Under the pieces are notes generated by a model. That model ran no database searches, was not told the DNA's origin, and was given only the letters and a program-made list of their open reading frames with translations. 64,000 bases of DNA from assembly GCF_002140975.2 (NCBI RefSeq), contig NZ_CP147247.1, forward strand, positions 2,516,501 through 2,580,500. Reading direction: 5' to 3'. Position 1 is the first letter of the stretch. Every line of letters begins with the position of its first letter. Position numbers and translations under genes: made by a program. This DNA is from Enterococcus sp. 9E7_DIV0242. GTDB lineage: Bacteria; Bacillota; Bacilli; Lactobacillales; Enterococcaceae. Positions 31,760 through 40,619 of the stretch are shown piece by piece.

Positions 31760-32871
31760 GTACTATTTAAAATCAATTTAGCATCTAATTTAGATATGGC
31801 GATCTGTCTATTTTCCCACATTGAGTCTGTATATGTGTCCAAAGTCATTTTAACAGAAGAATGCCCAAGCAACCTACTTAATGTTGCTACATCAACCCCT
31901 TCTTCAATACAGCGGGTCGCAAAGGTATGGCGTAGAACATGAAAATGGATGTCTAGATCGGCTTTCCTGATAGTTTTTTTGAAACGATAATTAATGACAC
32001 GAGGTTCTGCAAAACTGTTTTTACAGGAGATTAAAAACTCCGAATTTGCTTTGTTTCTATTTTCCAACAAATATTCCTTGAGGTTTTCCGCTAATGGGAT
32101 GTCGCGTCTGGATGTTTCTGTTTTAGGTGTGCTCAAAATCAATTTTGTTTTCTGTATGGAGTCGTCACAATTAACTCTTAGAAGTGTTCGCCTGACCCGA
32201 ATAATATTATTACCAAAATCAATATCTGTCCACTTTAGCCCACTAATCTCACCAATACGCATGCCCGTATACAAAGCAAGAATTACCGGAGAGCATGATT
32301 CTTCTTGAAGTGCCGCTTGTTCCAATCGCTTCTGCTGCTGAATGGTCATTGCACTCACTCGTTCATTTCTATTTTTCGGAAGCACAATATCTTCACATGG
32401 ATTTTCCGAGAGATAGTGTTCCTTGCAGGCTTGATTCAAGGCATGCTTCAATACTGTTATAATTCCCTTGATTGTCGTCGGTGACAGTTCTTTATGCTGT
32501 AAGTAATGAACAAACTCATTAATATCCGCATGTCTTAGCTCACCCATTTTTTTGTTTCCTAAAAATGGCGTAATATGCTTCTCTACCCGTCCTGAATATG
32601 CAGCATATGTTGTGACTTTGACCCTTCTTTTTACTGTATATTCAAGCCAGTGATTCAGCCAGTCAGCAAGCCTACCTTGAAAAAGCAGTTGTGCTCGATT
32701 CGCTTGACTGTATTGTGATTTCAGCACAGTGAGCTTGTTTTTCACTGTATTATATTTTTTCCCATATACATATCCAAAAATTATTTTCCCATTTTCTGTT
32801 CTTTTTTTTATATAGCGGCCTTCATAACGACCATCTTTTCTTTTATAGATATTTTCGCCTTTTCTGGCCAA
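31741..32871 (-). CDS. int: Tyrosine recombinase/phage-type integrase
   Basis: About 376 residues. An N-terminal arm-binding segment (ARKGENIYKRKDGRYEGRYIKK), a SAM-like core-binding domain (about 65-155) and the catalytic domain from about 170 with Arg in YTGMRIGEISGLKW, HVLRH (His-x-x-Arg), LGHSS and the nucleophile Tyr in TLDTYTD. All catalytic residues are present, so the enzyme is probably active. I favour the TTG at 32869-32871 (AGGA 10 nt upstream); a GTG nine bases earlier is nearly on top of that SD. No excisionase, relaxase or phage gene accompanies it. Flanking TTGACGG pairs look like its arm sites. Confidence 0.92.
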   Translation of the reverse strand: MARKGENIYKRKDGRYEGRYIKKRTENGKIIFGYVYGKKYNTVKNKLTVLKSQYSQANRAQLLFQGRLADWLNHWLEYTVKRRVKVTTYAAYSGRVEKHITPFLGNKKMGELRHADINEFVHYLQHKELSPTTIKGIITVLKHALNQACKEHYLSENPCEDIVLPKNRNERVSAMTIQQQKRLEQAALQEESCSPVILALYTGMRIGEISGLKWTDIDFGNNIIRVRRTLLRVNCDDSIQKTKLILSTPKTETSRRDIPLAENLKEYLLENRNKANSEFLISCKNSFAEPRVINYRFKKTIRKADLDIHFHVLRHTFATRCIEEGVDVATLSRLLGHSSVKMTLDTYTDSMWENRQIAISKLDAKLILNSTKKEVS

Positions 32872-32895
32872 AAAGATCACATCCTACTGTTAGTT

Positions 32896-32914
32896 TTGAC
32901 GGCTTTTGTGACGG
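32896..32914 (+). repeat. Paired arm-type sites, 5' side of the recombinase gene
   Basis: TTGACGG (32896-32902) and GTGACGG (32908-32914), 12 bp apart, followed by CTT like the copies at 31659-31677. Confidence 0.6.
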
Positions 32915-33058
32915 CTTATTAATTATTAGAAACAAATTTGTTAAATTTGCCCATTATTTGCCATTTAGAAAGCTTTTCCAGTCTGTTTTTATCATTTTTT
33001 TCACTTTTTTATAAAAAGTATGAAAACAAAAAGACAAAAAAATGATAGACTACTGAAC

Positions 33059-33087
33059 TGATTTCAGTTAAAATATTACTGAAATCA
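33059..33087. repeat. Inverted repeat TGATTTCAGT/ACTGAAATCA
   Basis: Perfect 10-bp arms with a 9-bp centre, about 180 bp upstream of the recombinase gene; a candidate operator. Confidence 0.45.
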
Positions 33088-33641
33088 TAATTTTGATCAT
33101 ATTTTTCAGTGAAAACAGACTTTTTCTCAAAACTAATTATTTTATGAAATATTTTTTTATTTTATGGTTAAAAATAATATATAATATTTATTCATTTAAA
33201 ACAATAACATATATCTATCCTATCTGTAAATCATCGATAATAAACCGTTTTCTTATCCAATTCCGATCCCTTTCGTACCAAATCACTCTCTTTATCTGGT
33301 TTTGATTAAAAACCACAACAGTTCAATAATAATTATACGCTATTATTATTAATAGATACTATTAATTCTATTAATTTATATTATTTTTCTACAAAAAAAA
33401 TCCATTTTTTTATGGATGATTATCGCTAATTCACTAAAAATAAAGTTCTTTTGGAAATGCACCCTCGCATTTCTCTAATAGTCCACCAATTGAATCTCCT
33501 CCCCTCCAATTGATTCACCTTCAGATAAGCATGAGAATATTAGCTTTTATAGTCGCTTAGGGACTCTTTCCATCTTTTGAAGCATGCATTTTTTTGTCAA
33601 AAATCAGAAAAATGAGTAGTATTTTTGATTCCATAGAAACT

Positions 33642-33692
33642 AAGCCAAACAATACGAAAATAGTTGCTCATATTTTCAGTATTGTTTGGCTT
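33642..33692. terminator. Long hairpin behind the DUF1054 gene
   Basis: AAGCCAAACAATAC and GTATTGTTTGGCTT form a perfect 14-bp stem, extended inward by GAAAATA/TATTTTC. No T-run follows, so termination is plausible but not certain. Confidence 0.55.
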
Positions 33693-33745
33693 ATTCATCC
33701 GTTCTATTCTCTTCGTCCAAGCCTTCCAATCCATTTATAATTCAG

Positions 33746-34354
33746 TTATTCTTGTGCTATTGCCAGCTTGTATAACGGAAGCAACTGTTGATATGTTTCC
33801 AACATATACGCTTTCGTTTTTTTCTTATCCTTTAGTATAGGAGCGTCTCTTTTGATTATTCTCCCTATTTGAAACTCACCCTTTTTTATATTACAAAACC
33901 GAAGCAAGCCTCTTTCTATATCTGCGTCGAGTAATTTTTCAACATCAGGGCGTGTATGATCCAATGACATATAGAAATCCTCTGGTAGTTGGTCAAACAG
34001 TTCTTGATTGTTTAAAAATGCTTCCGCAATTTTCTGTTCATTCTTAGGATTATCAATTAGTGACAACCACATAAAAATATAGTCCGGCCATATCCCTAAC
34101 TGGAAATGAGGGTCCATTTTATAACCACGCTTTTTTTGGCTCAACGCTGACCATGTATTCTCCGGCGGATAGGTAGTTCGACGCCGATGTTGGGCAATAT
34201 GAACAAAGAATTCTGTTTCAAGTTCCTTGCCTAACTCTAACGCAAAGTAATCATCTAACTCTTGAAATACCGGCTGAATCTGGTTGCGTATCCCTTCCAT
34301 TCTGGGTTCCAAGCCTTCAATCTTAAATACGTCAAAACTTTTTTCTGTAAACAT
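33746..34354 (-). CDS. DUF1054 (YktB-like) protein
   Basis: 202 residues starting MFTEKSFDVFKIEGLEPRM, the usual YktB opening. FFVHIAQHRRRTTYPPENTWSA and GIWPDYIFMWLSLIDNP are family segments. AGGAGG lies about 13 nt before the ATG at 34352-34354, a slightly long spacing. DUF1054 proteins are cytosolic and of unknown function, found across Bacilli. Its position next to the AT-rich recombinase segment marks where ordinary chromosome resumes. Confidence 0.85.
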   Translation of the reverse strand: MFTEKSFDVFKIEGLEPRMEGIRNQIQPVFQELDDYFALELGKELETEFFVHIAQHRRRTTYPPENTWSALSQKKRGYKMDPHFQLGIWPDYIFMWLSLIDNPKNEQKIAEAFLNNQELFDQLPEDFYMSLDHTRPDVEKLLDADIERGLLRFCNIKKGEFQIGRIIKRDAPILKDKKKTKAYMLETYQQLLPLYKLAIAQE

Positions 34355-34711
34355 TAAAATAGTAGTTCCTCCTTTAGCGATACAGGCAACCTTTCTATTC
34401 AAGCAAGTCGAAAAAACTGCTGTATTTCTTCTTAGAGAACGATTGTTGCCAATTTTTTTAAACGGTATTCTTCTATTATATGTTTCCTTTCAATCGTATC
34501 TTTCGGGTAAAACCGATAGACCAACCAGTCAACTATCCATTTTTTCAAGATTAAGAGTAACACCTCTCCAAAAGAAATACAACTCCAATAATTATCATAT
34601 TTTTCAAGATTTTAAGCTCTTTAAGAGAATTCGTTTTCTTATTAGTATAGGATCACAGCAAAACAAAGAGAATTGCTAGGTAAAGTAACAGATGTACTAT
34701 CAAAAATAGGC
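34355..34711. other. Spacer between the DUF1054 gene and the XRE regulator
   Basis: No gene supported. It should contain the DUF1054 promoter; I cannot name one with confidence. Confidence 0.4.
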
Positions 34712-34750
34712 AAAAAAAATTGCCAAAAAGCTTTTTCCACTTCTTGGCAA
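34712..34750 (-). terminator. Terminator of the XRE regulator gene
   Basis: TTGCCAA and TTGGCAA pair; on the minus strand eight T residues follow directly. Confidence 0.8.
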
Positions 34751-34766
34751 CTGTACATATTTACTA

Positions 34767-35543
34767 TTATGTTTTTCTATACCCAGCTAAAATCTTGTCC
34801 ATTCGTCCCCCATCTATTTTCATCGTGCCACATACAATCAAGCCTACTAGAACAAAAACCTCGACTATGTTCTGAAGCATAAAATCTGTTGGAATAAATG
34901 TTGGTTTTGTCAAAACGATTGAAGCTGCTTCAACACCAAAGCTTAACATTAACGCCAATGCTGTCAACCACCAAAATCCAATTGATGTAAAACGCCACAT
35001 CAGCACGATCAGCCAACTATAGCTCACCCAAACTGCGGTTACTACCAGAAGCTGCTTTAAATCAAGCTGTGTATGGTATCGCTGAATAACTACCATTAAC
35101 AGCACCAATAAAATACTGACCAGAAATCCCGCTTTGACTACTCGTTCTCTTTCTGCATATCTCCACACTGAGAAAATCGCTCCTGCGATCATGCAACCTA
35201 CAACGACTATTGGTGACCAGGTAAATCCCCGACTATAAATAAAATCGATTGTCAGACAAATCAATCCACTGACCGTCAATGTACTCATAAGCACCATATA
35301 AAGAACTTCCCATATATTTTTTCTTTTCAAACTGCTGACCATTTTTTTATCCCCTTTCAATAATGCATCTAAAGAGATTGAAAAAATTTCACTTAACTGG
35401 ATCAGGCTTTCAATATCCGGATAGCTTCGTCCCACCTCCCAATTTGAAATCGTCTGTCTGGATACATGCATTTTTTCTGCCATTTCCTGTTGTGTAAAAT
35501 GATATTCTTGTCTTTTCTCTTTTAGCTTTTCGCCTAAATTCAT
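34767..35543 (-). CDS. XRE-family regulator fused to a membrane domain
   Basis: 258 residues. HTH of the Cro/CI type at residues 5-60 (LKEKRQEYHFTQQEMAEKMHVSRQTISNWE), then six hydrophobic segments from about 75 to 245. This architecture is common in Firmicutes as membrane-bound one-component regulators. ATG at 35541-35543 with AAGGAG. Monocistronic. No partner gene that would suggest the signal. Confidence 0.88.
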   Translation of the reverse strand: MNLGEKLKEKRQEYHFTQQEMAEKMHVSRQTISNWEVGRSYPDIESLIQLSEIFSISLDALLKGDKKMVSSLKRKNIWEVLYMVLMSTLTVSGLICLTIDFIYSRGFTWSPIVVVGCMIAGAIFSVWRYAERERVVKAGFLVSILLVLLMVVIQRYHTQLDLKQLLVVTAVWVSYSWLIVLMWRFTSIGFWWLTALALMLSFGVEAASIVLTKPTFIPTDFMLQNIVEVFVLVGLIVCGTMKIDGGRMDKILAGYRKT

Positions 35544-36062
35544 TTCGTTCTCCTTCTGTTTTCACTATAAGAAAATCATACCATTTTCACAAGAAAAGAA
35601 AATAAGCATTGACGAAAAACTAGTCGCAAAGATTCTAAGCATGTTGGTATAACAGGGTTTGTACCCTTTCTGCATTTTTTAAATTTCTGACGTGTATACT
35701 AAAAAATCTGCTCCTTAATCAACCTATAACCACTACTCTCAAGAAAAAGCTGAAGCGTCGTCAGTGCGAAATGAGAATGCTTCGACTGAAAATAAATACT
35801 TATACTTATTTTTTACACCTTAGCTAACAAACGCAGGAGCTCTAGTATTCAATTTTCTCCTAGCTTCTGAATCAACATCTGCTGCATGAGTACTAATCCT
35901 CCCTATCAACTATCATGGTTAAAACAGGCTATTTTTTGCATATTTTATTAAATAATAACCAATTAATGCATATTTATTTATAAAAATGGTTGATTTTTGC
36001 ATTTTCAGGTGCTATGATAGATTCAATTCAATTTTTGAGATTAAACAAGGGGTGCATTGTAG
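35544..36062. other. Intergenic region upstream of argG
   Basis: No gene. The left half contains short GC-richer hairpins (for example AGGGT/ACCCT near 35652-35671). The right half is very AT-rich and holds the argG promoter and ARG-box-like repeats. Confidence 0.5.
35934..36018 (+). promoter_or_regulatory. argG promoter with ARG-box-like repeats
   Basis: TTGATT (35990-35995), 17 nt, TATGAT (36013-36018). TTGCATATTTTATTA (about 35936-35950), ATGCATATTTATTTA (about 35967-35981) and TTTGCATTTTC in the spacer are repeated TGCAT-AT elements of the kind bound by ArgR/AhrC. Promoter is well supported; ArgR binding is inference. Confidence 0.65.
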
Positions 36063-37268
36063 ATGAAAGAAAAAGTAGTATTAGCATATTCCGGAGGACT
36101 TGATACCTCTGTGGCAGTTAAATGGTTGGTGGACGAAGGCTATGACGTGATTGCCTGTTGTCTGGATATTGGCGAAAAGAAAGATTTGGATTTTATCAAA
36201 AATAAAGCATTATCTGTGGGAGCATCTGCTTCTTATACAATTGATGCCAAAGAAGAATTCGCTCAAGAGTTTGCCTTGATCGCTTTACAGGGTCATACAT
36301 TCTACGAACAGTCCTATCCATTAGTTTCCGCATTGTCCAGACCTTTGATTGCAAAAAAACTGGTAGAGCTGGCAAAAGAAACCGGAGCAACAACAATCGC
36401 TCATGGCTGTACAGGAAAAGGCAACGACCAAGTTCGTTTTGAAGTAGCAATCAACGCATTGGCACCTGAAATCAACGTCATTGCACCCGTGCGTGAATGG
36501 AAATGGTCTCGTGAGGAAGAAATCAAATACGCGTTGGAAAAAGGGGTTCCTGTTCCGGCTGATTTAGATAATCCTTATTCTGTAGATCAAAACCTTTGGG
36601 GTAGAGCAAATGAGTGCGGTATTCTGGAAGATCCATGGGCAACACCACCAGAAGGCGCCTATGAGCTGACTGCAAGCTTAGAAACAGCACCTGATCAAGC
36701 AGATATCATTGAAATCACATTTAAAGAAGGGGTTCCAACAGCAATCAACGATGAAGAGATGCTGCTCTCTGAGCTGATTCTTCACCTAAATGATTTAGCC
36801 GGAAAACACGGTATTGGCCGGATCGACCATGTAGAAAATCGTTTAGTCGGAATCAAATCACGGGAAGTATATGAATGCCCGGCAGCAATTACATTGATGA
36901 CTGCTCACAAAGAACTGGAAGATTTAACCTTTGTACGTGAGATGGCTCACTTTAAGCCAGTCATTGAAAATCAGTTGTCGCAAGTTATTTACGATGGCTT
37001 GTGGTTCAACCCACTGACAGATGCTTTAATTGCCTTCTTAAAATCCACACAGAAATACGTCAATGGTATCGTTCGGGTGAAACTGTTCAAAGGACACGCT
37101 ATTGTCGAAGGTAGAAAATCTGCGAACAGCTTATATAATGAGGAGTTGGCAACTTATACCTCTGCCGATACATTCGATCAGGATGCAGCAATTGGTTTCA
37201 TCAAACTGTGGGGACTGCCAACAAAAGTTCATGCAGAGGTACAGGCACAAGTAAAAACCAAAGAATAG
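36063..37268 (+). CDS. argG: Argininosuccinate synthase
   Basis: 401 residues, full length. N-terminal ATP-binding P-loop [10 protein letters not shown] (residues 8-17), citrulline/aspartate-binding region [19 protein letters not shown] (about 110-128) and [17 protein letters not shown] are diagnostic. It condenses citrulline and aspartate with ATP to argininosuccinate in the cytosol. ATG with a GGGG-containing leader (AAGGGGTGC). First gene of the arginine pair; argH follows after 278 bp holding a structured, repeat-bearing spacer. No argJBCDF genes are near, so the pair probably serves citrulline-to-arginine conversion. Confidence 0.97.
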   Translation: MKEKVVLAYSGGLDTSVAVKWLVDEGYDVIACCLDIGEKKDLDFIKNKALSVGASASYTIDAKEEFAQEFALIALQGHTFYEQSYPLVSALSRPLIAKKLVELAKETGATTIAHGCTGKGNDQVRFEVAINALAPEINVIAPVREWKWSREEEIKYALEKGVPVPADLDNPYSVDQNLWGRANECGILEDPWATPPEGAYELTASLETAPDQADIIEITFKEGVPTAINDEEMLLSELILHLNDLAGKHGIGRIDHVENRLVGIKSREVYECPAAITLMTAHKELEDLTFVREMAHFKPVIENQLSQVIYDGLWFNPLTDALIAFLKSTQKYVNGIVRVKLFKGHAIVEGRKSANSLYNEELATYTSADTFDQDAAIGFIKLWGLPTKVHAEVQAQVKTKE

Positions 37269-37272
37269 AATG

Positions 37273-37407
37273 TGTCTCTTAGAGAGATGACTTTTGCAGT
37301 GTGCTGCAAATAAGGGAATCCGGCACGTTTTTTCGATACTTGCGTTAAGAGAGACTCCTTTTGCTCTGCGGAACGAAATAAGGAGTACCGCAAGACTTTC
37401 ATCAATC
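37273..37407 (+). repeat. Two tandem related units in the argG-argH spacer
   Basis: Unit 1 (about 37281-37335) and unit 2 (about 37345-37399) share TTA(A)GAGAGA, then CTTTTGC, a 10-11 nt variable part, AAATAAGG and CCG. Unit 1 folds as TTTGCAG-TGTG-CTGCAAA; unit 2 pairs CTCCTT with AAGGAG. They may be a tandem structured RNA or a duplicated repeat. Confidence 0.55.
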
Positions 37408-37448
37408 ATAGTCATTCTATAACAGGACGGTTATCTGAATGACTATGG
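37408..37448 (+). repeat. Hairpin CATAGTCATTC/GAATGACTATG
   Basis: Perfect 11-bp stem with a 19-nt loop between the tandem units and the terminator-like stem. Confidence 0.55.
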
Positions 37449-37467
37449 TTACCCCTAATCTATACAG

Positions 37468-37516
37468 AGGCGGCTCGTCTATGAAACAGGAATAGATGGA
37501 TCGCCTCTTTTCTTTA
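37468..37516 (+). terminator. Terminator or attenuator before argH
   Basis: GAGGCG and CGCCTC form the outer stem, TCTAT/ATAGA an inner one, followed by TTTTCTTT. It lies only 31 bp before the argH start, so it would reduce or control readthrough from argG. Confidence 0.65.
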
Positions 37517-37546
37517 ATGAAAATAAATCAAACTGAGGTGACAAGC

Positions 37547-38929
37547 ATGAAAAAATTATGGGGTGGGCGTTTTGAAGGGAAGAGTGAGAGCTGGATCGAT
37601 GAATTCGGCGCATCGATTTCTTTTGACCAGGCATTAGCCGTACAAGATATCCAAGGAAGCTTGGCGCATGTAAAAATGCTGGGGCATACTGGAATCATCA
37701 ACGAAGAGGAAGCAGAAACCATCAAAAACGGGTTACTGGCTGTTCAGAAAAAATTAGCAGATAACGAGCTGGTATTCAGTGTTAAAAATGAAGATATTCA
37801 TCTAAATATCGAAACCTTTCTTCACCAAGAAATTGGTGCAGTAGCTGGGAAGCTTCATACAGGTAGAAGTCGGAATGATCAGGTTGCCACTGACATGCAC
37901 CTCTACTTGAAAACAATTGTTCAACAAACAATTGAAAAAATCCATACGTTTCGCCACGTACTTGTAGAAAAGGCCGGCAACCATATTGAAACAATCATGC
38001 CGGGGTACACACATCTACAGCATGCACAGCCCATTTCGTTTGCCCATCATCTAATGGCCTACTATGGAATGCTGACAAGGGATCAGGAACGTTTTTCAGA
38101 AAGCTTAAAGCGAATTGATATCTCGCCACTAGGCTGTGCGGCATTAGCCGGAACAACTTTTCCCATTGATCGAGAATATTCTGCCAAAGAGCTTGGCTTT
38201 TCAGCTATCTACGACAATAGCTTAGATGGGGTCAGTGACCGAGATTTCATTTTAGAATTTCTGAGCAACAGTTCAATCATGATGATGCACTTGACTCGGT
38301 TCTGTGAGGAACTGATTTTATGGTGTAGCCATGAATTTCAATTTATTGAACTGACGGATACTTTTTCTACCGGAAGCTCTATTATGCCCCAAAAAAAGAA
38401 TCCGGATATGGCGGAACTGATTCGTGGGAAATCTGGGCGGGTCTTCGGAAATTTATTTGGTCTGTTGACGGTTCTTAAAGGGCTACCTCTTGCGTATAAC
38501 AAGGATCTACAAGAGGACAAAGAAGGGATGATCGATACCGCCCACACGATTTTGACTAGTCTGGATATCATGGCCGGCATGATTGACACGATGAAAATCA
38601 ATGAAGAAACCATGGAAAGCTCGACAGAAAAAGACTTTTCCAATGCCACTGAGCTGGCAGATTATCTTGCTGCAAAAGGCATGCCGTTCAGAGAAGCACA
38701 TGAAGTTGTTGGAAAATTAGTATTGGCTTGTACAAAAAAGGGAATCTATCTGCAAGATATTGCTCTGAAGGACTATCAAGATGTTACGCCTCTTATTGAA
38801 AAAGATATCTATGAAGCGTTGAAATCTCGAACTGCTGTTAAACGCCGGAACTCTCATGGCGGAACTGGATTTGAGCAAGTCAAAGCTACCGTAGAAAAAG
38901 CTACTGCCCAACTGGAAAAAGAGGAATAA
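37547..38929 (+). CDS. argH: Argininosuccinate lyase
   Basis: 460 residues starting [11 protein letters not shown], behind GAGGTG. The fumarase/aspartase superfamily signature [11 protein letters not shown] is at about residue 278, and [12 protein letters not shown] near 110 is the typical ASL active-site segment. It splits argininosuccinate into arginine and fumarate. The catalytic His is expected in the [16 protein letters not shown] stretch ([12 protein letters not shown], about 155). An in-frame ATG 51 nt upstream overlaps the terminator-like stem and lacks an SD. It ends at a very strong hairpin. Confidence 0.97.
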   Translation: MKKLWGGRFEGKSESWIDEFGASISFDQALAVQDIQGSLAHVKMLGHTGIINEEEAETIKNGLLAVQKKLADNELVFSVKNEDIHLNIETFLHQEIGAVAGKLHTGRSRNDQVATDMHLYLKTIVQQTIEKIHTFRHVLVEKAGNHIETIMPGYTHLQHAQPISFAHHLMAYYGMLTRDQERFSESLKRIDISPLGCAALAGTTFPIDREYSAKELGFSAIYDNSLDGVSDRDFILEFLSNSSIMMMHLTRFCEELILWCSHEFQFIELTDTFSTGSSIMPQKKNPDMAELIRGKSGRVFGNLFGLLTVLKGLPLAYNKDLQEDKEGMIDTAHTILTSLDIMAGMIDTMKINEETMESSTEKDFSNATELADYLAAKGMPFREAHEVVGKLVLACTKKGIYLQDIALKDYQDVTPLIEKDIYEALKSRTAVKRRNSHGGTGFEQVKATVEKATAQLEKEE

Positions 38930-38930
38930 A

Positions 38931-38982
38931 AGAACGAGAGCGAGACATACTCCATCTGGAGTTCCTGTCTCGCTCTCGTTCT
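38931..38982. terminator. Very long hairpin between argH and dps
   Basis: AGAACGAGAGCGAGACA and its exact complement form a 17-bp stem, with inner ACTCC/GGAGT. No T-run follows; it may be a repeat element serving as a bidirectional terminator. Confidence 0.75.
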
Positions 38983-39008
38983 AGCTATATCTATTGTTCA
39001 AGTCTTAA

Positions 39009-39497
39009 TTATCTGGTTTTTGTACGTGTATCTGCATCAATACCGGGAGCCTTGCCTAATTTTGCTTGGATCATCCAGATTTTCTTCTCGATATCTGTTT
39101 TATTGGCAATAAAAATATCTTGTGTAGAATCGTCGCCTTCGTCTCCGGAAACATCGATCCCTTTTTGATATAAGTCTGCTAAGTAGCGGTAGCCCTCTAC
39201 TAATTTTTCCATACGCTCAGGAATTGTACGGTCCCAATTTCCTACTTCATCTTCGATTCCTGTGTTGTCTGCAAATTCTCGCAGTGTTGAATATGGCGAA
39301 CCATCCAATGTAATTAGGCGTTCAGAAACAACATCCAACTGATCGTTGATTTCATCCATGAATTCGTCCATTAACGGATGCAATGTTAAAAATTCTGGTC
39401 CACGCATATACCAATGTGTTTGGTGGATAACCACTGAAAACTGACTTAAATCTGCAACCAATTGATTCAATACTTCTTTTGTTTGTTCAAATTTCAT
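39009..39497 (-). CDS. dps: Dps-family ferritin-like protein
   Basis: 162 residues. SVVIHQTHWYMRGPEFLTLHPLMDEFMDEINDQLDVVSERL (about 21-61) carries the inter-subunit ferroxidase His/His/Asp/Glu set of Dps proteins. The protein forms dodecamers that store iron and detoxify peroxide in the cytosol, sometimes binding DNA. ATG at 39495-39497, SD GGAGGATGG. The promoter is overlapped by the palindrome TACAATGGTATTGTA, a likely repressor site; PerR control is usual for dps but the sequence is not a classical PerR box. Confidence 0.92.
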   Translation of the reverse strand: MKFEQTKEVLNQLVADLSQFSVVIHQTHWYMRGPEFLTLHPLMDEFMDEINDQLDVVSERLITLDGSPYSTLREFADNTGIEDEVGNWDRTIPERMEKLVEGYRYLADLYQKGIDVSGDEGDDSTQDIFIANKTDIEKKIWMIQAKLGKAPGIDADTRTKTR

Positions 39498-39527
39498 ATT
39501 CCCATCCTCCTGTTTCTATTATAAATC

Positions 39528-39566
39528 TACAATACCATTGTATTATGAAATGAGGTGAAAGTACAA
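39528..39566 (-). promoter_or_regulatory. dps promoter with overlapping palindrome
   Basis: Minus-strand TTGTAC (39561-39566), 18 nt, TACAAT (39537-39542). TACAAT-GGT-ATTGTA (39528-39542) is a perfect 6-3-6 inverted repeat on the -10. Confidence 0.65.
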
Positions 39567-39614
39567 TAAAATCACTCAAAATTAGAATATTTATTTTTTA
39601 ATAATAATTACATT

Positions 39615-40463
39615 CTAATTAGATGGCTGCGTTGAAGATTCCTGTGTAGAGGATTCTTCCGTACTTTCCTGCGCTTCCTTCAAAAGATCGTCAACAGCAT
39701 CTTTCAGGTCATCATCCGATGTATTTTCATCCAATGCCGGTTGGCTATAGAGATCATTCAGCATCTCGTTCATCACTTCATCCGTCACTTCATTAAGCGC
39801 CTCGTCCAGCTCCTCCGGTTTTTCAGTACCAGAGATAAACGCCATAAAGATATTGGAAACAACCTCTTCCTGATCCTTAGGGATAAACCATTTTCCCTTT
39901 TCTTTTTTCAAGGTTAAGTCCATCTCAATTGAATCATTCTCGATTTTGATGACTTGTATCCGCTCGGTAAAAATAGTGATTGCTGATTGAAGCGTTTCTT
40001 CCCCATCCAGCTCCTCATCAGATGCTTCTGCTGCCTCACTTGCTTCTTTGATCAAGGTACGAGTCATCTCTTTTACTGCATTTACTAAATCCAACCCGGT
40101 AATAAAATAGGTGATCGTTGCTGCGTCCTTTTCCTCTTTGATTCCCGCAACCTTGAAAGTGGTCTTCTCTCTCATCTGCTTCAACAATTCTTGCGTCAAT
40201 CCAGTAACATCTCGTTCAGATACATCCTCTTCACTAGCTAAAAGCCCCTCTAAAAAGTCATCTTCAAATTTTTCAGCATTTTTATCCAGTTTCTCTCCCG
40301 TTTTTACACCATCTTCAAATGCATCTGCAAACTCATTGGTTCTTTCTTGATAAACCAACCGATCAATAAACAGCTCTCCTGCTTCTTCAGCAGGGATGGC
40401 CTTATTACAACCGGTAAGCAGCAATGCAGTCAAAGCAATGATCAGTACCGCTGTTTTTTTCAT
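39615..40463 (-). CDS. Lipoprotein, DUF5105-like
   Basis: 282 residues from ATG 40461-40463 (SD GGAGGAC). Lipoprotein signal peptide with lipobox LTGC (Cys at residue 19). The mature part is acidic and mostly helical, with KKEKGKWFIPKDQEEVVSNI near 185-205 resembling DUF5105/DUF4878-like folds common in Lactobacillales lipoproteins, and a Ser/Glu/Thr-rich tail (about 262-282). Surface-anchored; role unknown. It is 117 bp upstream of dps on the same strand, with a separate dps promoter between them. Confidence 0.8.
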   Translation of the reverse strand: MKKTAVLIIALTALLLTGCNKAIPAEEAGELFIDRLVYQERTNEFADAFEDGVKTGEKLDKNAEKFEDDFLEGLLASEEDVSERDVTGLTQELLKQMREKTTFKVAGIKEEKDAATITYFITGLDLVNAVKEMTRTLIKEASEAAEASDEELDGEETLQSAITIFTERIQVIKIENDSIEMDLTLKKEKGKWFIPKDQEEVVSNIFMAFISGTEKPEELDEALNEVTDEVMNEMLNDLYSQPALDENTSDDDLKDAVDDLLKEAQESTEESSTQESSTQPSN

Positions 40464-40619
40464 ATGTGTTTTGTCCTCCATCTATGTATGTCGCCCATGT
40501 TTCGATTTCCATTCACTTCTGATCCTCTATCTTCTATTATTCCTAAAAGATTCAGAAAAGTCTACCTGAAATAAAAAAAATCACAATTTTTGCGTATTTT
40601 CTTTTGAAGGGAGGAGAAA

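Larger units (their letters stand above)
32881..33745. other. Very AT-rich non-coding segment next to the recombinase
   Basis: About 865 bp with long A/T runs and no credible gene; an open plus-strand frame at 33093-33305 has no SD. It holds arm-type sites (32896-32914), the inverted repeat TGATTTCAGT/ACTGAAATCA (33059-33087), and a long hairpin (33642-33692). It looks like decayed or acquired DNA left by the recombinase element. Confidence 0.6.

Noticed and set aside
33093..33305. 70-codon open frame in the AT-rich segment
   Set aside because: No SD, composition driven by A/T runs (many I, F, Y), no family resemblance.
37269..37546. T-box riboswitch in the argG-argH spacer
   Set aside because: AGTACCGC resembles a T-box core, but it is about 75 nt from the terminator stem instead of overlapping it, and stem I motifs are missing.
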